Assembly: GCF_003610375.1 (NCBI RefSeq)
Contig: NZ_RAPZ01000010.1
Location: 594,161-658,160, forward strand
Direction: 5' to 3'
Source: Sphingomonas sp. PP-CC-1A-547
GTDB taxonomy: Bacteria; Pseudomonadota; Alphaproteobacteria; Sphingomonadales; Sphingomonadaceae
DNA: 64,000 nt
Made by a program: the position numbers and the translations under genes. Below, piece by piece: positions 1 through 7,290 of the stretch; the stretch's first letter is position 1, and each line of letters opens with the position of its first letter. The notes under the pieces were generated by a model. That model was not told where the DNA came from and made no database searches. It worked only from the letters and a program-made list of their open reading frames with translations.

Positions 1-1401
1 TACATTTTCTAGCTGCACTTCGATCATAGCCTTCACCTGAGAAGCATTAAGAGGGGGGCGGACCTCCTCAATTGCAACTTTCAACGAGCGGAAGGCCGAG
101 GATACATCGTCCCACACTCCACCCGCAGCAAGAAATAGCCCCTTAAACGTCCCCTCATCATTCAGAACGTCAATATCGACAATAACTGACACAGGCACAT
201 CTAGGTCCCGCAGAGTATCCACCATCTTAGCGAGACGATGCTTACCCGAACCGTGTACAAAAAGCACATCTGGCTCGTTATCACCGGATACTGATTTACT
301 ATTGAGTAATGAGCTATAGAACATGCAGTCACTATCCGACTCTGCAATAACAACATGCTTGTGAAATATGCCGGAAAGCAAGCCCGAGTAGCGCGTCAAT
401 GTATCTTTTGAAATTGCCTCCGTCTTAGACTTGCTAAGCTCTCTTACTTTATTTACTTTTCCGGATCTTTGGATTCGTACTATCCGCACCTTGGTGGTAG
501 TCGACGTTAGTATTCCATATAAAATTTCCGGGCTATGGGTCGCTACAAATAACTGCGAGTTCGACTTTCGATTGTTTGCAATATACTCACCGAGTAATCT
601 GGCTTGCGGCGGATGTAAGAATGCTTCCGGCTCATCCAAAAATTGAATAGAGTGATGGTCAGACGCTAGCACGTTCAACATAACAGTGACAAAGCTTCGC
701 ATCCCATCGCCTTGATGTTCAAGGGGTACGGCGTTAGCAACTAGTTGATCGACAAACGATTTCGACAACTCATCCTCGCCGGCGCTCAACATCGGTCGCT
801 TGCCGACATAAAGCGGAAAAGCAGAGCCGCCTGCGCGTAGGACGATAAGCTCTTCTCCAAAGGCTCGCATGAATAGATCGCACATTTCCGCGGCAAGTTT
901 CGGATCCAATAATAGCAGATGTATAGGATGTGTTGGTGGTGCCTGATGTACTGCAAGGGGTCCAGCCGCGTTAGATCCGGTTATCCTGGTTTCCGTAGGA
1001 ATGCTGCTGCGGAAGAATGGTGCAACAAACTCTTGGCTTCCATCTGTCATGAAATAGTGGATGTAATCGGCGTTTATCGAGTAATTTATACCCGAAAAAT
1101 GATAACCGACGCCGCTTGTTTGTTTAACAGAGTTTAGTTCCAAAAAAGCTCTGAGATCATTGTCATCGCCGAAGCGAGACCGAGTTACACTTTTGATAAC
1201 TTTAGAGTTGTTCAATTTCCCTACAGCAGAGCTAATCTCTCGCAATGCTGCGCTTTTACCAGCGTTGTTCGGACCTACGAAAACCACTATTTCGTCGTCA
1301 TGGAGATCGATAGATGTCCCGTCAGAGAACACTATGTTGCTGAATGTCAAAGTTGGTTTCAGGGGCTGCGCAGAGCCTGCCGTTGCTATTTCGCCAGTCA
1401 T
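1..1401 (-). CDS. AAA ATPase with C-terminal TOPRIM-like domain (OLD/PARIS-like), partial
   Basis: Reading leftward from an ATG at 1401, the frame stays open for 467 codons and leaves the window at base 1, so the C-terminus is missing. It shows an ABC-type ATPase: Walker A GPNNAGKS at residues 43-50, a GDGMRS signature-like segment at 231-236, Walker B FLDEPEAF at 254-261 and the switch histidine in ATHSPE near 289. A TOPRIM-like region follows, with VVIAESDSD at 350-358 (candidate metal-binding Glu354) and VDIDVLND at 408-415 (Asp409/Asp411). This order is that of OLD nucleases and of fused AAA15-DUF4435 proteins, both known in phage defence. That role here is inference. Base composition is more A+T-rich than the core genes. 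A GTG at 1416 is an alternative start. A partner gene, if any, would lie beyond the left edge. Confidence 0.85.
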   Translation of the reverse strand, partial: MTGEIATAGSAQPLKPTLTFSNIVFSDGTSIDLHDDEIVVFVGPNNAGKSAALREISSAVGKLNNSKVIKSVTRSRFGDDNDLRAFLELNSVKQTSGVGYHFSGINYSINADYIHYFMTDGSQEFVAPFFRSSIPTETRITGSNAAGPLAVHQAPPTHPIHLLLLDPKLAAEMCDLFMRAFGEELIVLRAGGSAFPLYVGKRPMLSAGEDELSKSFVDQLVANAVPLEHQGDGMRSFVTVMLNVLASDHHSIQFLDEPEAFLHPPQARLLGEYIANNRKSNSQLFVATHSPEILYGILTSTTTKVRIVRIQRSGKVNKVRELSKSKTEAISKDTLTRYSGLLSGIFHKHVVIAESDSDCMFYSSLLNSKSVSGDNEPDVLFVHGSGKHRLAKMVDTLRDLDVPVSVIVDIDVLNDEGTFKGLFLAAGGVWDDVSSAFRSLKVAIEEVRPPLNASQVKAMIEVQLENV

Positions 1402-1831
1402 CTGTGCAATTCTCACTTTGCCTAAGCGGCCATGATAGCTCGGTAACTGCTGGTTGCAATCGGGGACCACAGGCCGGGTCAAAGTAGCCTATGACCTGAA
1501 ACCGCTATGATTACGCGAGGGATGGCCTCCGACGAAGTCAGACGCGGTTTACCCCCATGGGGCCCTCCGGGGCCTCACACGATTATGACACGCCTAGCGC
1601 GACCTGCATTATCGCGCGTGGTTCTCCATCCCTGCATGACGTGTCACTATTGCCAAGCCCTGCCGCCACCGCTGCCCAGCCCGTGCCTCAGGGTCAACCT
1701 GGCGTAGCTTCTCAACTTGTAGCTTGTGAGTCATGCCGGTTTGCCATCGGTTGATTGCCTCACAAGGTAGTTGACAGGATTGAGAGGATGCCTCATTAAG
1801 CCCGCATAGCTTGTGATGCAGGAGTGTCCCT
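1402..1831. promoter_or_regulatory. Intergenic control region with three CTTGTGA motifs before the serine recombinase
   Basis: I see no convincing gene here. The right third carries the heptamer CTTGTGA at 1723-1729 and 1810-1816 and its reverse complement at 1760-1766. The last two sit inside an imperfect inverted repeat, TGCCTCACAAG against CTTGTGATGCA. Small serine resolvases usually act on a res site just upstream of their gene, so this is a candidate res or operator region. It must also hold the divergent promoters for the ATPase and the recombinase. No promoter is clear enough to call. Confidence 0.4.
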
Positions 1832-2428
1832 ATGAGCCGCGTTGCCTACTTCCGTGTATCTACTGATGCCCAGAGCATTGAAGCCCAGCGGCAAGCCCTT
1901 GGTGGCGGCTTTGACAGGGAGTTCATTGATGAGGGGGTAAGCGGTGCTACGATGGCCGCTGATCGCCCCGGCTTCGGGAAGCTGCTGGAATACATCCGGG
2001 AGGGTGACACGCTGTATGTGTTTGCCCTTGATCGCCTGGGGCGTGACGCGCTGGACGTACAGGCTACCGTGCGCCGCCTACTGGAACGCGGGGTAACGCT
2101 AGACATCAAGGGGCTAGGCCCAATCGGTCGGGGCGTCGGGGAGTTGATCGTAGCTGTACTTGCCCAGATGGCTGACATGGAGCGCCACCGGATCAAGGAG
2201 CGGTGCGATAGCGGTAGGGTGGCAGCCCGAGCCTCACTAGCAGCTAACGGGGTCACCCATCGGGGAAAGGCTGGGCTTGGCAGGCCATGGGCTACTGTTG
2301 GCCAGGGGGTCACCCCTGCGGACGTAGCAGCATGGCGGAAGGCCAACGGCGCAAGCATCAGTCAGACCATGGCGCATTTCAATATCTCGAAGGCCACGGT
2401 TTCCCGGTATTGCTCGGCGGAAGCATGA
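1832..2428 (+). CDS. Small serine recombinase (resolvase/invertase family)
   Basis: This 198-aa protein has the architecture of Tn3-resolvase/Hin-type recombinases. The N-terminal catalytic domain starts YFRVSTDAQS with the nucleophile Ser10. The catalytic arginines are in DRLGRD at 67-72 (Arg68 and Arg71). A long E-helix region (MADMERHRIKER) and a C-terminal helix-turn-helix (about 165-195, SISQTMAHFNISKATVSRY) follow. The protein would cut and rejoin DNA at short dyad sites for resolution or inversion. The ATG at 1832 has a well-spaced GGAG. No transposase is nearby, so its substrate is unknown; it may act on sites in the flanking non-coding regions or on the island as a whole. Confidence 0.92.
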   Translation: MSRVAYFRVSTDAQSIEAQRQALGGGFDREFIDEGVSGATMAADRPGFGKLLEYIREGDTLYVFALDRLGRDALDVQATVRRLLERGVTLDIKGLGPIGRGVGELIVAVLAQMADMERHRIKERCDSGRVAARASLAANGVTHRGKAGLGRPWATVGQGVTPADVAAWRKANGASISQTMAHFNISKATVSRYCSAEA

Positions 2429-2690
2429 CGGGGACGCCCGCTGCCCCGCCTCAGTGCACTGCCAGAGTCGATTAGGGCTCAGCGACTTACCTGCCCAGCG
2501 AGATTGCCGGGAGGGGGCTGTACGGGGCTTGATCGGGAGTAACCACCGTACTCCGCGTCTCGGGCGTGAGCAGGCCACGCGAAGGGTAGGCCACGGTGGA
2601 ACCTGCTGACACCCTGCGGAGCCCTCCCGATGGCCCTTCCTCTGTCACCAGGGTTTTAGCCCTACCGGTAACCTGCTGATATGCCATGGT

Positions 2691-2705
2691 TGATACATTG
2701 TATCA
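2691..2705. repeat. Perfect 15-bp palindrome TGATACA-T-TGTATCA
   Basis: Seven-base arms are perfectly complementary around a central T. TGATACC, sharing six bases of the half-site, recurs at 2762-2768 and 2809-2815. This looks like a protein-binding dyad, either a repressor operator or a recombinase site. The binding protein is unknown. Confidence 0.6.
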
Positions 2706-2989
2706 GCTACCAGGTACGCAATGGGAGGGAGGGAACGGGATGCCTGGAGCCCTCAGTGAATTGATACCATCAGGCACAACGGAACACCCCCGCATCTATT
2801 GGCGCCGGTGATACCCCTACGGCTATCTCACCTAATCCGCTCTTGCTCCCATTGCGATCCCAACAGGGTCCGGTGGCGGGAGTAGTAGATACTACGCTGC
2901 CTCCGCAGTCGTTAAAGCGAGCAACATCAGGGATCATAGCTCTAGTCAAAACCCTGGGTGCCCCTGCTAGCTATCGGGATGACGCCAAG

Positions 2990-3026
2990 CCTAGAGGTAA
3001 GGGCTAGCCACTGACACCCTAGAGGT
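2990..3026. repeat. Direct repeat CCTAGAGGT, two copies 28 bp apart
   Basis: Copies lie at 2990-2998 and 3018-3026. A shorter CCTAGAG copy is at 3312-3318. The spacing is near three helical turns, so the two copies face the same side of the DNA. Confidence 0.5.
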
Positions 3027-3039
3027 CGTCCCTTTCAGT

Positions 3040-3103
3040 TGATCCAGTTTGAATACCATGGCGACAGAACGGCGCTGTCTGTCGAGGCATACTCACTGGA
3101 TCA
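3040..3103. repeat. Nested inverted repeat (possible cruciform or RNA stem-loop)
   Basis: Outer arms TGATCCAGT (3040-3048) and ACTGGATCA (3095-3103) are perfectly complementary. They enclose a second hairpin, GACAG (3063-3067) with CTGTC (3075-3079). The design suits a folded RNA or a recombination or origin site. Confidence 0.55.
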
Positions 3104-3138
3104 TCTCAAGGGGACTTACCTACAAGCATACATGCGGT

Positions 3139-3224
3139 CACCAATGGTTGAGTAAACCTGTCTGGACCACCGGCCCCAGCCATTGGTGCCCCCACGTATG
3201 AAAGAGAGGTACACATGGGGCACC
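3139..3224. repeat. Two mutually exclusive inverted repeats
   Basis: CACCAATGG (3139-3147) pairs with CCATTGGTG (3180-3188). GGTGCCCC (3185-3192) pairs with GGGGCACC (3217-3224). The two stems share bases 3185-3188, so they cannot form together, as in an RNA switch. A second GGTGCCCC lies at 2957-2964 and could compete for the same partner. Confidence 0.5.
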
Positions 3225-3345
3225 CTAAGGTTCCTACACGTAGCACCATGCAAATATAGCAAGTATGCATAGGCTAGTAGACCCTTTTAGGTTACTTATA
3301 GATGCCTCACTCCTAGAGAACTAGCATTAGGATAAACTAGACATT

Positions 3346-3365
3346 ACTTGGAATAACTTGGAACT
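3346..3365. repeat. Tandem decamer ACTTGGAATA / ACTTGGAACT
   Basis: Two head-to-tail decamers sit about 85 bp before the first gene of the integrase cluster. One-helical-turn phasing of short direct repeats is typical of excisionase or iteron-type binding sites. The downstream excisionase-like proteins are the obvious candidate binders. Confidence 0.45.
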
Positions 3366-3449
3366 ATATTCCGCTTTGTTCGATATTAGTTTGCAAGTGT
3401 TGATTTTCGAGCGCAACAAGCCCTGGCGATTACCGCAGGGAGACTAACG

Positions 3450-3734
3450 ATGACTATTCGGCAGCATATCCGGCCATGGGTATCCGTGCGCTCAGCATTC
3501 GAGCTTACCGTTCTAGCGGCACTCCCGGTGATCCCATTGGCAGCCAAGTATACCGACGTGGTAAACCTTGCCGAGCGTACCGGGCGTACTCCACAGGAAG
3601 CTCTTGAGGATGCCATTAGCGGAGATACTATCGCTTGGACCGTTGATGGCATCTGGGTTTGCCTTGGTGCAGCCGGTGACGACTACGGGGCTTCCCCTAG
3701 GCCCAGCGCGTTCCCTCTGTTGCTGGCCGCGTAA
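3450..3734 (+). CDS. Hypothetical small protein, first gene of the integrase cluster
   Basis: This 94-aa protein resembles no family I recognise. The ATG follows a strong GGGAG about 7 nt upstream. A short hydrophobic stretch (LTVLAALPVIPLA, residues about 22-34) precedes a mixed segment, AERTGRTPQEALEDAISGD, that looks helical. The stop codon is one base from the ATG of the next gene at 3736, which indicates translational coupling. Its position ahead of two excisionase-like genes and an integrase suggests a role in control of integration or excision, but that is only context. Confidence 0.55.
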   Translation: MTIRQHIRPWVSVRSAFELTVLAALPVIPLAAKYTDVVNLAERTGRTPQEALEDAISGDTIAWTVDGIWVCLGAAGDDYGASPRPSAFPLLLAA

Positions 3735-3735
3735 C

Positions 3736-3942
3736 ATGACTGAGGATGCCACAGGGCAACCAGGGTCTTACACCGTGAAGGCCCTCGCAAAGCATTGGGG
3801 TTGTCATCCCAAGCAAGTCTACACGTTGATAAGCTCGGGTGCCCTACAGTCGTGGAAGCTAGGCGGCAGAGATATACGCATCAGGTATTCCGCCGTTGAT
3901 GAGTATGAGCGCAAGCAACAGAACACAGGGGGTGCAACATGA
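3736..3942 (+). CDS. Excisionase-like helix-turn-helix protein 1
   Basis: This 68-aa protein is a single MerR/excisionase-type winged helix. The core, ALAKHWGCHPKQVYTLI then GALQSWKLG, matches small HTH_17-type DNA-binding proteins such as AlpA/Xis. The ATG at 3736 is one base after the previous stop and its own stop overlaps the next start (ATGA). A longer in-frame start at 3568 would lie deep inside the preceding gene and is less likely. The protein probably binds the repeat-rich region upstream to direct excision or to regulate the integrase promoter. It is a clear paralogue of the next gene. Confidence 0.75.
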   Translation: MTEDATGQPGSYTVKALAKHWGCHPKQVYTLISSGALQSWKLGGRDIRIRYSAVDEYERKQQNTGGAT

Positions 3943-4235
3943 AGCCCTTGGACGTGAATGGTGTTGCTGCCCACTGGGGATGCAGCACCACGTTTGTCTA
4001 TGCAGAGATAGCCGCCGGGAAACTCCAATCATGGAAACTTGGGCGTAACTATCGCATCACCGTTGCAGCCATGGAGGCCTACGAATGTCAGAACCTTACC
4101 GCATCGGAAAGCTTACCCGAGTTAGAGCCGACGGGACCAAGTATTGGTCCTATGTCATCCAGTGGGCAGGAGCAGACGGTAGACGCGTCCGCATATCGCT
4201 CGGCACGACTGATAAGGCAGCGGCACCGGCCCTAG
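3939..4235 (+). CDS. Excisionase-like helix-turn-helix protein 2, overlapping the integrase
   Basis: The first 50 residues of this 98-aa protein repeat the fold of the gene before it: AAHWGCSTTFVYAEI and GKLQSWKLGRNYRI align with its HWGC...QSWKLG core. The rest overlaps the first 151 nt of the integrase in another frame and has no recognisable domain. The start is coupled to the upstream stop by ATGA. Two tandem Xis paralogues may form a heterodimer or act at different sites. A -1 frameshift near 4085 would fuse the HTH domain to the integrase; I see no slippery sequence clear enough to claim that. Confidence 0.7.
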   Translation: MKPLDVNGVAAHWGCSTTFVYAEIAAGKLQSWKLGRNYRITVAAMEAYECQNLTASESLPELEPTGPSIGPMSSSGQEQTVDASAYRSARLIRQRHRP

Positions 4236-5146
4236 CACGGGAGTTCTGGGGCATCCACGTCGGGACCAAGAACGGCACGACCATGGGCACCTTGGTCGAG
4301 GCCTATCTGGATACCCTGCCGAAGCCCTATGATGGGTGGAAACGGAACGGGGAGAATGACCCCGTGGTGCAATCCCGGATCAAGGGGGCCCAGCGCAAGC
4401 GGGAGGGATGGCGACAGGCGAAGCCCTTCTGGGGCAACCTGCTGCCATCCCAGGTAGATGCCGGGACAAGCGCGGAATATACCGTGTGGAGGGCCAAGGC
4501 GGCGAACACCATGCGCCATGAGCTAGGCCCGATCTATGCTGCCATGGCATGGGCAGTTGCTGAGAAACTTTTGCCCAGTGCCCCGCCTGTACGCCTTCCG
4601 GCAATCCCGGAAAGTACGGTAGGGCATCTAACAAAGGCGGAGTTTAGGCAGTTCCTCACGGGCTGCACGTCGGCGCATGTCAGCCTATTTGCGGCCCTCG
4701 CTGTCACCACAGGTTCCCGAGCCACGGCACTCCTACAGCTTCCTTGGTCAGCCGTGGATTTCGATAGGGGTATCATCCGACTTAGGCCCGAAGGGGTTGC
4801 CGCTGGAGCATTGAAGGGTCGGGCAACTGTCCCAATCAACGATCGGCTATTGCCCATCCTGCTAGAGGCCAACGCTGGGGCCATGTCGGATTACGTGATC
4901 GAGTATCACGGGGAGCCCGTATCGAGCATACTAGTAGGGTTCCGCTCCGCTGCCATCCGTAGTGGCATCAAGGTACATCCTCACATGCTCCGCCATAGTG
5001 CCGCTGTATGGATGGCTGAGGATAGGGTTCCGATGGTCGAGATAGCTTCATATCTTGGCCATAAGGATGCCGGGATCACAGCGCGGGTCTACGCTCGTTT
5101 CGCCCCGGACTACCTAAGGGAAGCCGCGAAGTCCCTAAACTGGTGA
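4085..5146 (+). CDS. Tyrosine site-specific integrase
   Basis: This 353-aa phage-type integrase has an N-terminal arm-binding segment (WSYVIQWAGADGRRVRISLG, 21-40), a SAM-like core-binding domain (about 65-165) and a catalytic domain. The catalytic set is complete: Arg212 in TGSRATALL, Lys244 in LKGRATVP, His300-x-x-Arg303 in HMLRH, His326 in YLGHKD and the nucleophile Tyr336 in RVYARF. It integrates and, with Xis proteins, excises DNA at att sites. It follows two excisionase-like genes in one transcription unit. Its own att site is not evident; the tRNA-Ala lies far to the right beside a different integrase. Confidence 0.95.
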   Translation: MSEPYRIGKLTRVRADGTKYWSYVIQWAGADGRRVRISLGTTDKAAAPALAREFWGIHVGTKNGTTMGTLVEAYLDTLPKPYDGWKRNGENDPVVQSRIKGAQRKREGWRQAKPFWGNLLPSQVDAGTSAEYTVWRAKAANTMRHELGPIYAAMAWAVAEKLLPSAPPVRLPAIPESTVGHLTKAEFRQFLTGCTSAHVSLFAALAVTTGSRATALLQLPWSAVDFDRGIIRLRPEGVAAGALKGRATVPINDRLLPILLEANAGAMSDYVIEYHGEPVSSILVGFRSAAIRSGIKVHPHMLRHSAAVWMAEDRVPMVEIASYLGHKDAGITARVYARFAPDYLREAAKSLNW

Positions 5147-5279
5147 GCCCTCGCGTTCGCCCGTGTTCTCGCCGCACATATCTATCACATTGCATGGGAC
5201 AATAAGTCCCCCTGCTTGACCCCGCCCTAGTAACCCTAGGGATACCTCAGGCACCCACCCTCTAATCATAGGACCCCAT

Positions 5280-5501
5280 GTGGGAACCCATACTGTTGAT
5301 ACCGACATGCTACACAGTGCCCAAGCTGCATTGTACTTCACGGGGGCGGATAGGCGCATAATGAGTGGCCTTCGGGCTACCCTCGAAATGCTTGCCCTAC
5401 CCCTCCCGGCCTACGCCCTTCGAGCCCCCACGGGGCCTAATGCTGCCAAGGCCGCACGGGCTGCATACGATGCAGACCATGTATCACCTCCACGCGGCTA
5501 A
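5280..5501 (+). CDS. Hypothetical small protein
   Basis: A 73-codon frame opens with GTG at 5280 (or ATG at 5307, giving 64 aa). It lies between the integrase and the phage-type gene run, a 459-bp interval otherwise empty. The stretch ALYFTGADRRIMSGLRATLEML could form a helix, and the Ala-rich tail NAAKAARAAYDADH has plausible coding character. No homologue is recognised. AGGA lies a few bases before the GTG. The call rests on length and codon pattern only. Confidence 0.4.
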   Translation: MGTHTVDTDMLHSAQAALYFTGADRRIMSGLRATLEMLALPLPAYALRAPTGPNAAKAARAAYDADHVSPPRG

Positions 5502-5605
5502 CCCGCCCTAATCCCTACCGACAACCCTCTTAGGATAATACGATCACCCACGCCGACCAGACTACCTATACCGCAGATACCGCCACCGCTGCCCTCGCTG
5601 ACACC

Positions 5606-6085
5606 ATGCATGGAATTGAGCAGGCCAAGGCCGACATAGCCTTGCTAGACCGCCTCAATGGTGCAGCCGACAGGCTTGCCGCTCTGACTACCTTGCAGGC
5701 TGACATCATCGCCCAGCAGGGGCTAATTTATGAGCAAGCCGCTAAGGCCCGTCAGGATGCAGCCTTCGCGAAGTTCTCTACCGTCGACATCACAGACAAG
5801 ACTCAAGACGAGCATGTCATAAGGTCATCTTTCGAGGTCAGCTACACGACTTCCTCTTGGGACGGCCGGCAGTCTGTTCCTAAGCGGGTTACCATCACGG
5901 GCCTGTTAAGCATGCCCGATGATTTGCTTGGGTACCTGATCGAGCGCCACCCCAGCAAAATCCCCGCCAAGATCGCACAGCTAGCCGCTGATCCCTATGA
6001 GGCCTTCGAGCGATACTTTATCGGCATGAAGCGCGGGCACCTGATCGGCAACGCCTATGACACCAACCGGGCAGCCCAGGCATGA
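5606..6085 (+). CDS. Hypothetical phage-type protein, start uncertain
   Basis: This protein of 159 aa from the ATG at 5606 has an N-terminal helical half (AKADIALLDRLNGAADRL, LQADIIAQQGLIYEQ) and a C-terminal part with MPDDLLGYLIERHPSKIPAK. No family is recognised. Coding character continues upstream without a canonical start to a stop at 5531: codons 5546-5605 read as a smooth Thr/Ala-rich sequence. A well-spaced AGGA (5532-5535) precedes an ATC at 5543, so translation may begin at a non-standard codon, or the original ATG has been lost. The stop overlaps the next start (ATGA). Confidence 0.6.
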   Translation: MHGIEQAKADIALLDRLNGAADRLAALTTLQADIIAQQGLIYEQAAKARQDAAFAKFSTVDITDKTQDEHVIRSSFEVSYTTSSWDGRQSVPKRVTITGLLSMPDDLLGYLIERHPSKIPAKIAQLAADPYEAFERYFIGMKRGHLIGNAYDTNRAAQA

Positions 6086-6609
6086 GCCAGCTTTCGCGCT
6101 TACGCGCCATGGCCGCCGAGGGTGACCGGGGCCTCCCTGTGTTCCGCCCTACCGCGATCCCGTATGAGCATCCCAATAGCAGCCAGTATGTTGAGACTGT
6201 AGGCAAGCCTCAGGACCTAGAAGCATTGCGCATGCGGGCGGAGCCTTATGGGGATGCCGCTGTACGTCATGCATGTTGGCAGGCAGTAATGACGTGGGTT
6301 TTGTTCAACGGGACCACCGACTTACTCTCACAGGGGTACATTGCGACAAGTAGTTCTGTCCGCTTATGCTTGAAGGAGGATGAGGCCCACGGGCTACCGG
6401 ACTTCAATGGATTGCGAAAACCACCGGCCCTCCCGTTGATGCCGCAGGACGTTCAGGACAGCATTCGCACTATCGCCGCTCAGACCATCGTTGACTGGCA
6501 TGAGGCAGGAAGCCCCGGCATAGTTCGCGCAATCGAGCATGCACATGGGCACGTACTCGCATGCAAAATGCAATATCCAAATAAGGACATCGACAGTGTA
6601 CGCATGTGA
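6082..6609 (+). CDS. Hypothetical phage-type protein
   Basis: This 175-aa protein has no recognised domain. It begins at an ATGA overlap with the upstream gene, so translation is probably coupled. The middle (HACWQAVMTWVLFNGTTDLL) is hydrophobic and helical. The C-terminal third includes DSIRTIAAQTIVDWHEAGSP. It belongs to the compact run of same-strand genes that ends in the virion-like protein at 7977, so a virion or morphogenesis role is possible from context only. Confidence 0.6.
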   Translation: MSQLSRLRAMAAEGDRGLPVFRPTAIPYEHPNSSQYVETVGKPQDLEALRMRAEPYGDAAVRHACWQAVMTWVLFNGTTDLLSQGYIATSSSVRLCLKEDEAHGLPDFNGLRKPPALPLMPQDVQDSIRTIAAQTIVDWHEAGSPGIVRAIEHAHGHVLACKMQYPNKDIDSVRM

Positions 6610-6616
6610 TCTACCC

Positions 6617-6802
6617 ATGATTACAGTCGGTGGGGGCAGCAGGCTTCGCAGTGCTATGGCTTCTTCGATCAATAGCTTGCAGATAAACTCCGAACTATAT
6701 GGCGGCAAGCATCCCCTTGCGCCCGAATTACTGGCCTTCCTTGCAGTATGCCAATCGGCTGTAGCTGCGTTGGTGCCCGCTGAGGATGCCTCGAATGATT
6801 GA
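6617..6802 (+). CDS. Hypothetical 61-aa protein, paralogue of the next gene's N-terminus
   Basis: The protein contains GGGSRLRSAMASSINSLQIN and YGGKHPLAPELLAFLAV. The same pattern (hydrophobic helix, YGG[KR]HP, LAFL/FLAYL) recurs at the start of the gene at 6795, so the two arose by tandem duplication. I chose the ATG at 6617; an in-frame ATG at 6539 would extend it across the end of the preceding gene. Its stop overlaps the next start by 8 bp. Function unknown. Confidence 0.55.
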   Translation: MITVGGGSRLRSAMASSINSLQINSELYGGKHPLAPELLAFLAVCQSAVAALVPAEDASND

Positions 6803-7250
6803 GAGTAGCCTTCCCCCTTTGGGCATTGGTGGCAAAGGCCATCACCTTCGCCGCATCACCGCACAAGCCATCAGCACCCTTGAGGTAAACGCTCCGGCTT
6901 ACGGTGGTCGGCATCCCGCCGCTGTTACCTTCCTGGCATACCTCAATGCCGCTGTAACCGCAGTGACAGCACTGTTGCCCATCGCGGGTACAATGACGTT
7001 CACCCCTACGGCCAAGACCTACAGCATCGCAGCAGGGGCAGCCCAGGCCGGCCCGTCGCTGGCACGCGGCAAGGGCAATGACGGTTCCCTGGCGTACACC
7101 TCGGCAAGCCCGAGCATCGCAACGGTCAACGCTGCTACCGGCGCGGTTACCCCGCTCACTGCTGGTACCTCGGTAATCACCGCTAGCGTTGCCGCCTATG
7201 GTGGCTTCCTCGCATCTACCAAAACCTACATCGCAACGGTCACCGCATGA
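6795..7250 (+). CDS. Protein with C-terminal bacterial Ig-like (Big2) domain
   Basis: This 151-aa protein has an N-terminal 60 residues that repeat the preceding small protein (AISTLEVNAPAYGGRHPAAV). From about residue 70 it has a Big2 fold signature: TFTPTAKTYSIAAG, then YTSASPSIATVNAATGAVTP and GTSVITASV. Big2 domains occur on phage virion surfaces and adhesins and are thought to bind surfaces weakly. The start at 6795 has GAGG at a 9-nt spacing; the ATG at 6786 does not. Together with the virion-like gene downstream this suggests a structural or decoration protein. Confidence 0.75.
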   Translation: MIESSLPPLGIGGKGHHLRRITAQAISTLEVNAPAYGGRHPAAVTFLAYLNAAVTAVTALLPIAGTMTFTPTAKTYSIAAGAAQAGPSLARGKGNDGSLAYTSASPSIATVNAATGAVTPLTAGTSVITASVAAYGGFLASTKTYIATVTA

Positions 7251-7290
7251 TCGAACTCCCTGATAGCCCTAAGGCCCCAACAATTTGACC

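Larger units (their letters stand above)
2429..3449. other. 1-kb non-coding region dense in direct and inverted repeats
   Basis: No open frame here has coding character. The stretch is full of repeats: a perfect palindrome at 2691-2705, TGATAC again at 2762 and 2809, direct repeats of CCTAGAGGT, GGTGCCCC at 2957 and again at 3185, nested inverted repeats at 3040-3103, two overlapping inverted repeats at 3139-3224, and tandem ACTTGGAAnn at 3346-3365. Such a cluster could be recombination and excisionase sites, a structured RNA, or a replication or packaging origin. The sequence alone does not decide. The next gene begins at 3450 behind a good GGGAG. Confidence 0.6.

Noticed and set aside
1507..1754. 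Two short plus-strand frames upstream of the serine recombinase
   Set aside because: Pro/Cys-rich low-quality translations without ribosome sites, in a probable regulatory region.
2487..2687. 66-codon minus-strand frame in the repeat-rich region
   Set aside because: Codon pattern is poor, no start signal, and it lies within structured non-coding DNA.
2691..3365. CRISPR array
   Set aside because: The repeats are short, differ from each other, are irregularly spaced, and no cas gene is present.
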